Below, piece by piece: positions 59,666 through 64,000 of a stretch of DNA of 64,000 nt. The stretch is taken from positions 31,757 to 95,756 of the forward strand of contig NZ_AJXU01000030.1 in the NCBI RefSeq assembly GCF_000264315.1, read 5' to 3'. The notes under the pieces were generated by a model. The model was not told the origin of the DNA and did no database searches. It saw only the letters and a list, made by a program, of their open reading frames with translations. A program made the position numbers and the translations under genes. Origin of the DNA: Rhodanobacter fulvus Jip2. GTDB lineage: Bacteria; Pseudomonadota; Gammaproteobacteria; Xanthomonadales; Rhodanobacteraceae. Each line of letters starts with the position of its first letter. Position 1 is the first letter of the stretch.

Positions 59666-59695
59666 CCCGGCCAGTCCCTGCTGGCCGGGATTTTT
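59666..59695 (+). terminator. Strong plus-strand terminator with no assigned gene
   Basis: A perfect 9-base stem, CCCGGCCAG and CTGGCCGGG, with a 6-base loop is followed by A-T5 on the plus strand only. The nearest plus-strand frame is the 39-residue ORF ending 211 bases upstream. The terminator implies a plus-strand transcript across 59456-59665, possibly a small RNA or the long 3' end of that ORF. Confidence 0.7.
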
Positions 59696-59719
59696 ATGCG
59701 CGGCTCAGCGGCTCCGGGC

Positions 59720-60397
59720 TCAGCGAGCCTGGGCGATGGCTTCGCGCATCGCGGCGATCTCGGCGCGGTAATCGCCGGCGTGGAAGATCGCCGAGCCGGC
59801 CACGAAGGTGTCGGCACCGGCGGCCGCGATCGCCCCGATGTTCTGCGCGGTGACGCCGCCGTCGATCTCCAGCCGGATCGCGCGGCCGCTGGCGTCGATG
59901 CGCTGGCGCACCTGGCGCAGTTTCTCCAGCGCGGTGGGGATGAATTTCTGCCCGCCGAAACCCGGGTTGACCGACATGATGAGGATCATGTCGAGCTTGT
60001 CCATCACGTAATCGAGATGGTCCAGCGGCGTGGCCGGGTTGAACACCAGCCCGGCCTGGCAGCCCGAATCCTTGATCAGCCCCAGCGTGCGGTCGATGTG
60101 CTCGCTGGCTTCGGGGTGGAAGCTGATCAGGCTGGCACCGGCCTTGGCGAAATCCGGCACGATGCGGTCCACCGGTTTCACCATCAGGTGCACGTCGATC
60201 GGCGCCGTGATGCCGTACTTGCGCAGCGCGCCCAGCACCATCGGGCCCATCGTGAGGTTGGGCACGTAATGGTTGTCCATCACGTCGAAATGCACCCAAT
60301 CCGCACCGGCCGCCAGGGCCGCGGCGGTGTCCTCACCCAGCCGCGCGAAGTCGGCAGCGAGGATGGAGGGGGCGATGATGGGGGCTTGCTTGGACAT
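59720..60397 (-). CDS. rpe: Ribulose-phosphate 3-epimerase
   Basis: This pentose-phosphate-pathway enzyme interconverts ribulose 5-phosphate and xylulose 5-phosphate. Start 60397 gives 225 residues. Signatures are [37 protein letters not shown] (metal His and Asp), [24 protein letters not shown] and [11 protein letters not shown]. It would be useful for pentose metabolism from the hemicellulose genes but is a housekeeping gene. A repeat of the CCCTGC type lies upstream. Confidence 0.95.
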   Translation of the reverse strand: MSKQAPIIAPSILAADFARLGEDTAAALAAGADWVHFDVMDNHYVPNLTMGPMVLGALRKYGITAPIDVHLMVKPVDRIVPDFAKAGASLISFHPEASEHIDRTLGLIKDSGCQAGLVFNPATPLDHLDYVMDKLDMILIMSVNPGFGGQKFIPTALEKLRQVRQRIDASGRAIRLEIDGGVTAQNIGAIAAAGADTFVAGSAIFHAGDYRAEIAAMREAIAQAR

Positions 60398-60464
60398 GGC
60401 AATGCCTGATGCATGGGGCGTAAGCACGAGTTTCCAAGTCTGCCACGACGACACGCTTGGCGCC

Positions 60465-60571
60465 TTGCTCCTCCCCCTGCTCGCAGGGGGAGGCTGGGAG
60501 GGGGGCTTTTGATTTTGGCGCCGCGAAGAGCAACCCCTCCCCAGCCCTCCCCTGCGAGCAGGGGAGGGAGA
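60465..60571. repeat. Palindromic repeat between rpe and djlA
   Basis: Arms CTCCCCCTGCTCGCAGGGGG and CCTCCCCTGCGAGCAGGGG, each a local hairpin, flank a centre with GGGGGCTTTTGATTTTGGC. It belongs to the same family as the array upstream of trpE and fills most of the 181-base spacer. Confidence 0.75.
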
Positions 60572-60578
60572 ACAGCCG

Positions 60579-61382
60579 TCATTTGAAGCCGCGCATTTCC
60601 TTGATGCGGTCGTACGCGGCGTTGATCTCGCTGGCGCGTGACTCGGCGCGCTTGCGCATGTCGTCGGGCAAATCGCCCAGGCGGTCGGGGTGATGTTCGG
60701 AAATCAGCTTGCGGTAGGCGCGCTTGATCGCGCGGTCGTCGGCGCTGCGGTCCACGCCCAACACGGCGTAGGGGTCGGGGCCCTGACTGGAGCGTTGCGG
60801 CGGCACGTAGCCGCCACCCGGGCCCGCGCCCGGGCCACGACGGCCGGGGCCGCTGTTCCAGGCGTAGCCCTTCATCGCCATCAACGCCATCAGCTCCATG
60901 TCGCTGATGCGCAGGGCGAACGCCAACTGGCGCAGGATGGCCATCTTCTCCGGCGGCGGGTTGCCTTCGGCCAGCACGGTTTCGATCACCACGTCCAGCA
61001 CGGGGAATGCGTGGTCGCGGCGCATGCCCACCCACTGGCGCAGCTCGTTGATGGTGTGGGTGACGTCGAACTCCGGCTGCTTGCCGACGTTGAAGCTGGT
61101 GGCCGCCTGCTTGCGCTGCTCGGTGCCCAGGCCCATGCGGCTCATCAGGCGCTCGGCGATGGCGATTTCCGCCTCCGACACGCGGCCGTCGGATTTCGCC
61201 ACCGCGCCCAGCAGGGTGAACAGCGGACCCACGAAACCGCCCGCTTCCGGCGTGGCGCGCTTGCGCTGGCTGTGGCGCAGGTTGTCGAAGATGAATCCGA
61301 TGATGGCGCCGGTGATCGCGCCGGCACCGTGGCCGATCAGCAGGCCGAAGAAGGTGAACCACAAGGTGTACGAGTAGCTCAT
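60579..61382 (-). CDS. djlA: Membrane-anchored co-chaperone DjlA
   Basis: This 267-residue DnaJ-like co-chaperone has an N-terminal membrane anchor with glycine-rich [17 protein letters not shown] (residues 17-33). A TerB-like helical domain spans about 50-160, a Gly/Pro-rich linker 175-200, and a C-terminal J domain carries the HPD motif (SEHHPDRLG). It stimulates DnaK at the inner membrane. Its ATG overlaps the stop of the upstream cytochrome gene (ATGA), so the two are translated together. Confidence 0.94.
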   Translation of the reverse strand: MSYSYTLWFTFFGLLIGHGAGAITGAIIGFIFDNLRHSQRKRATPEAGGFVGPLFTLLGAVAKSDGRVSEAEIAIAERLMSRMGLGTEQRKQAATSFNVGKQPEFDVTHTINELRQWVGMRRDHAFPVLDVVIETVLAEGNPPPEKMAILRQLAFALRISDMELMALMAMKGYAWNSGPGRRGPGAGPGGGYVPPQRSSQGPDPYAVLGVDRSADDRAIKRAYRKLISEHHPDRLGDLPDDMRKRAESRASEINAAYDRIKEMRGFK

Positions 61383-61693
61383 GGCTGCGCCTGCCGCGCG
61401 GTGGGCTGCGCGCTGTACCAGCGTGCCAGCGCGTCGAGGTCAGCGGCGCCGAGGGCACCGATGGCGGTGCGCATCACCGGCACGTCACGGCGGCCGTCGC
61501 GATACTGCGCCAGCGCGTCGCGCAGGTAGTCGAGCCGCTGGCCGGCCAGGTTCGGCACGCCGGGCATGGTGGCTTCGCCGTCGGCACCGTGGCAGGCCGC
61601 GCACAAGCCCAGCCGCGCGGGGCGTGGCACGGGCTGGGCGCAAAGCGTGGAAGCGGCGGCAAGACATAGTCCCGCGAGCAATAAAATTCGCAT
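61379..61693 (-). CDS. Small c-type cytochrome
   Basis: This 104-residue exported monoheme cytochrome has a signal peptide (RILLLAGLCLAAASTLCAQ), the heme-binding CAACH near residue 31 (GLCAACHGADG) and a distal methionine candidate in PVMRTA. ATG 61693 is chosen over the GTG at 61702. It resembles class I cytochromes c such as c4/c5-like subunits used in periplasmic electron transfer. It overlaps djlA by four bases. No oxidase or dehydrogenase partner is adjacent. Confidence 0.9.
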   Translation of the reverse strand: MRILLLAGLCLAAASTLCAQPVPRPARLGLCAACHGADGEATMPGVPNLAGQRLDYLRDALAQYRDGRRDVPVMRTAIGALGAADLDALARWYSAQPTARQAQP

Positions 61694-61843
61694 CGGCAAC
61701 ACATGGGGCTAAAGGTCGACAATTCTAGCAGCGCGCCCGCAACCCGCCGCGCGGAGCGGGCGCCGTGCACGCCGATGCCGCATTTCCGGCCACCCGGCCA
61801 CAGCCGTTAGAATGGGCGTCTCTCCCCCAGCGGAACCGCCGTC

Positions 61844-62740
61844 GTGTCCACCACCTTGCTGCAATCGAACCTGCCCGGCCTGGAACTGATTCACCGTGGC
61901 AAGGTGCGCGATGTCTACGCGCTGTCCGACGACCGCTTGCTGATGGTGGCCACCGACCGGCTGTCGGCGTTCGACGTGGTGCTGCCCAACCCGATCCCGG
62001 GCAAGGGCGAGATGCTGACCCAGATCTCCAACTTCTGGTTCGGCAAGACGGCGCACCTGGTACCCAACCACCTGCTCGATGTGCCGCTGGCCGAGGTGCT
62101 GCCGCCGGGCACCGACCTGGCGCTGTACGAAAAGCGCGCGGTAGTGACGCGGCGGCTGAAACCGGTGCCAGTGGAGGCGATCGCCCGCGGCTACCTGATC
62201 GGCTCCGGCTGGAAGGATTACCGCGCTACGGGCGCGCTGTGCGGCATCACCTTGCCGGCCGGACTGCAGCAGGCGCAGCAGTTGCCGGAACCGATCTTCA
62301 CCCCGTCGACCAAGGCTGCGGTGGGCGACCACGACCAGAACGTCAGCTACGCGGTGATGGTCGACGCCGTGGGCGCCGATCTGGCCGGCCAGGTGCGCGA
62401 GGCCACCCTGGCGATCTACCAATGGGCGGCGGCGTATGCGGCCGAGCGCGGCATCATCATCGCCGACACCAAGCTGGAGTTCGGCACCGATGCCAGCGGC
62501 AAGCTGTACGTGATGGACGAGATGCTGACGCCCGACTCCTCGCGCTTCTGGCCCGCCGACGAATACCGCGTGGGCATCAGCCCGCCCAGCTACGACAAGC
62601 AGTTTGTGCGCGACTGGCTGGAAACGCAGGACTGGAACAAGACCGCGCCCGGCCCGGTGATCCCCGACGAGGTGATCGCGCGCACCGCCGCGAAATACGG
62701 CGAGGCGCTGCACAAGCTGGCTGGCATCCGGCTCGATTGA
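61844..62740 (+). CDS. purC: Phosphoribosylaminoimidazole-succinocarboxamide synthase (SAICAR synthase)
   Basis: It ligates aspartate to CAIR in purine synthesis using ATP. The 298-residue form begins at GTG 61844 (CGCCGTC before it). Signatures are [65 protein letters not shown] and [13 protein letters not shown]. It is divergent from the cytochrome-djlA unit. The SMR gene begins at the last base of its stop codon. Confidence 0.96.
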   Translation: MSTTLLQSNLPGLELIHRGKVRDVYALSDDRLLMVATDRLSAFDVVLPNPIPGKGEMLTQISNFWFGKTAHLVPNHLLDVPLAEVLPPGTDLALYEKRAVVTRRLKPVPVEAIARGYLIGSGWKDYRATGALCGITLPAGLQQAQQLPEPIFTPSTKAAVGDHDQNVSYAVMVDAVGADLAGQVREATLAIYQWAAAYAAERGIIIADTKLEFGTDASGKLYVMDEMLTPDSSRFWPADEYRVGISPPSYDKQFVRDWLETQDWNKTAPGPVIPDEVIARTAAKYGEALHKLAGIRLD

Positions 62741-63072
62741 TGAACGCCTGGCTCAGCCTCGTCCTCGCCATTCTCGCCGAAGTAATCGGTACCGGCGCGC
62801 TGAAAGCCAGCGAGGGTTTCAGCCGGCTGCTGCCCAGCGTGGTGGTGATCGGCGGCTACGGCGTCGCGTTCTACTTCCTCAGCCTTACCCTGAAACAGAT
62901 CCCGGTGGGCATTGCGTACGCGGTATGGTCCGGCGCCGGCACCGTGCTGATCACGCTGATCGGGGTGCTGGTTTTTCGGCAGAAGATCGACCTGGCCGGT
63001 GTGGTCGGCATCGCGCTGATTGTCGCTGGCGTGCTGGTGCTGAACCTGCTGTCCAGCAACAGCGCTCACTGA
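62740..63072 (+). CDS. Small multidrug resistance (SMR) family transporter
   Basis: This 110-residue protein with four helices belongs to the EmrE/Gdx/Sug family. The essential membrane glutamate is E14 ([14 protein letters not shown]). Other features are [27 protein letters not shown] and a final helix [14 protein letters not shown]. Members export quaternary ammonium compounds, guanidinium or polyamines. [11 protein letters not shown] after E14 is more like EmrE-type exporters than Gdx. The start codon overlaps the purC stop (TGATG), indicating translational coupling, though a functional link is not evident. Confidence 0.9.
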   Translation: MNAWLSLVLAILAEVIGTGALKASEGFSRLLPSVVVIGGYGVAFYFLSLTLKQIPVGIAYAVWSGAGTVLITLIGVLVFRQKIDLAGVVGIALIVAGVLVLNLLSSNSAH

Positions 63073-63099
63073 TGGCGCCCTGATCCGGAGGCTTTCCCC

Positions 63100-63570
63100 A
63101 TGCGCACCATGCAGGACTGGCTCGACAGCTACAGCCAGGATCACCGGAATCCCACCAACCAGGTTTTCCACTGGTTCTGCGTACCGCCGATCGTGTGGTC
63201 GGTGATCGCGCTGCTGTGGACGATCCCGGTGCCGGCGTCGTTCGCGCGGCCGGGCGCGTGGTCGGTGCTGGTGATGGTGCTGGCGTTCTACTGGTACTGG
63301 AAGCGTTCGCACCGGCTGGCGTTGGGCCTGTTGCTGGCGTTCGCGTTGCTGGGCGTGTTCACCAACCTGCTGTATTACCGGCTGGGCGCGGCGACGCTGT
63401 GCTACGTGGCGATCGCCGTGTTCGTGGTCGCCTGGATCGGCCAGTTCATCGGCCACCAGTACGAAGGACGCCGCCCCAGCTTCCTCACCGACCTTTCCTA
63501 CCTGCTGATCGGCCCCGCATGGCTGATGGCCAAGCTGCTGCGCAAACTGGGATTCAAGCAGATCACATGA
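63100..63570 (+). CDS. Mpo1-like (DUF962/YGL010w) membrane protein
   Basis: This 156-residue protein has four helices and the pattern of the Mpo1 family: DHRNPTNQVFHWFCVPPIVWS near the N-terminus and QFIGHQYEGRRPSFLTDLSYLLIGPAWLM near the C-terminus. The conserved histidines are those expected to bind iron. Yeast Mpo1 is a dioxygenase in 2-hydroxy fatty acid alpha-oxidation; bacterial members are little studied. It follows the SMR gene by 27 bases and overlaps the next gene by four. Confidence 0.87.
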   Translation: MRTMQDWLDSYSQDHRNPTNQVFHWFCVPPIVWSVIALLWTIPVPASFARPGAWSVLVMVLAFYWYWKRSHRLALGLLLAFALLGVFTNLLYYRLGAATLCYVAIAVFVVAWIGQFIGHQYEGRRPSFLTDLSYLLIGPAWLMAKLLRKLGFKQIT

Positions 63571-63974
63571 CCACCTTTCTTACCGTGATCAGCAGCCTGC
63601 TGTGGTGGGTGCTCTACAGCAGCATGGCGGCGCTGGTGTTCGCGCTCATCGGCTGGTCGGTGCTGCGCTGGACCGAACGCTGCGCGGTGGTGTTCAACCG
63701 CATTTATCTGGCCTGCCTGGTCTGGACCATGCTCGGCATGCTGCTGGTGGTGGGCGTGGCCGCCTACGAGGGCCACCTGCATCCACCGTACGGCGCCCTG
63801 CTCACCTCCGGACTGCTGCGCTGGGCGCTGGTGCTGGACATGCTGATCGGCACCGTGCTGCTGTGGCGGCTGGTGCCGCGCATCGACGCCCGCCGCATCC
63901 GCCCCGGCAGCGCCTGCATGGCGGTGGCGGTGATCATGGCGATCAGCTTCGGCGTAGCCACCAGCTTGGCGTAG
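63567..63974 (+). CDS. Integral membrane protein of unknown function
   Basis: This 135-residue protein has four predicted helices (about 10-33, 45-67, 78-98, 112-132), with short basic loops (RIDARRIRPGS). The ATG overlaps the stop of the Mpo1-like gene (ATGA), so they are probably made together. I recognise no family or catalytic motif. Confidence 0.75.
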   Translation: MTTFLTVISSLLWWVLYSSMAALVFALIGWSVLRWTERCAVVFNRIYLACLVWTMLGMLLVVGVAAYEGHLHPPYGALLTSGLLRWALVLDMLIGTVLLWRLVPRIDARRIRPGSACMAVAVIMAISFGVATSLA

Positions 63975-63980
63975 CTAGCT

Positions 63981-64000
63981 TTTCTCCCTCCCCTGCTCGC
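63981..64000. repeat. Edge of a CTCCCTCCCCTGC-type repeat
   Basis: The last bases match the arm of the palindromic repeats at 60465-60571 and 55290-55475. The element continues beyond the window. Confidence 0.55.

Overview
The window is high-GC, densely coded DNA, almost certainly from the chromosome of a gammaproteobacterium of the order Lysobacterales (Xanthomonadales), most likely Rhodanobacteraceae (Rhodanobacter, Dyella, Luteibacter or Frateuria type). The evidence is a Clp-type Crp regulator divergent from speD, the trpGDC-HAD cluster, Coq7, a PdsS/PdsR-type two-component pair, a large TonB-dependent receptor, and the interspersed palindromic repeats typical of this order. The species assignment is inference. 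I see no rRNA, tRNA, CRISPR array, prophage or intact insertion sequence.

Layout. 0.1-4.7 kb: GlcF-like iron-sulfur protein, Coq7, an extensin-like protein, and an aldo/keto reductase divergent from a LysR regulator. 4.7-12.4 kb: an oxidative, non-phosphorylating aldose locus with secreted mutarotase, GalP-type transporter, GguC/AraD1-type FAH protein, GbpR-like LysR regulator, XylB-like SDR aldose dehydrogenase and IlvD/Edd aldonate dehydratase. 12.5-17.7 kb: core genes speD, clp, HAD phosphatase, trpC, trpD and trpG, with a 168-bp MITE-like element between trpD and trpC. 17.8-20.1 kb: a flavoprotein disulfide reductase and a TRIC-type channel.

20.1-38.0 kb is the most interesting part: two divergent arms that together look like a peptidoglycan-peptide utilisation locus. 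The minus arm holds a DUF819 transporter, NlpC/P60 peptidase, Ala-Glu-type dipeptide epimerase, RpiR regulator, L,D-transpeptidase-like protein, DAACS symporter and M20 amidohydrolase. The plus arm holds a transglutaminase-like protein, TonB-dependent receptor, M19 dipeptidase, serine beta-lactamase-like hydrolase, VanX-type D-Ala-D-Ala dipeptidase and N-acetylmuramoyl-L-alanine amidase. The proposed flow is outer-membrane uptake of murein fragments, periplasmic trimming, then import and epimerisation of Ala-Glu dipeptides.

38.2-53.6 kb is a plant-polysaccharide region: a lactonase, then LacI regulator, sugar kinase, FucP-type transporter, SGNH esterase, type-B carboxylesterase, AGE-family isomerase, a second esterase, GH51 arabinofuranosidase and GH3 glycosidase. 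GH51 would release L-arabinose, which the 4.7-12.4 kb locus could oxidise. 53.7-64 kb returns to core genes: trpE, a PdsS-like kinase, unknown secreted protein, PdsR-like regulator, two small proteins, rpe, djlA, a cytochrome c, purC, an SMR transporter, an Mpo1-like protein and a membrane protein. trpE is thus about 36 kb from trpGDC, with the catabolic block between them. Palindromic repeats sit at many gene junctions and in at least two cases appear to supply translation start signals. No gene-free stretch exceeds 300 bases.
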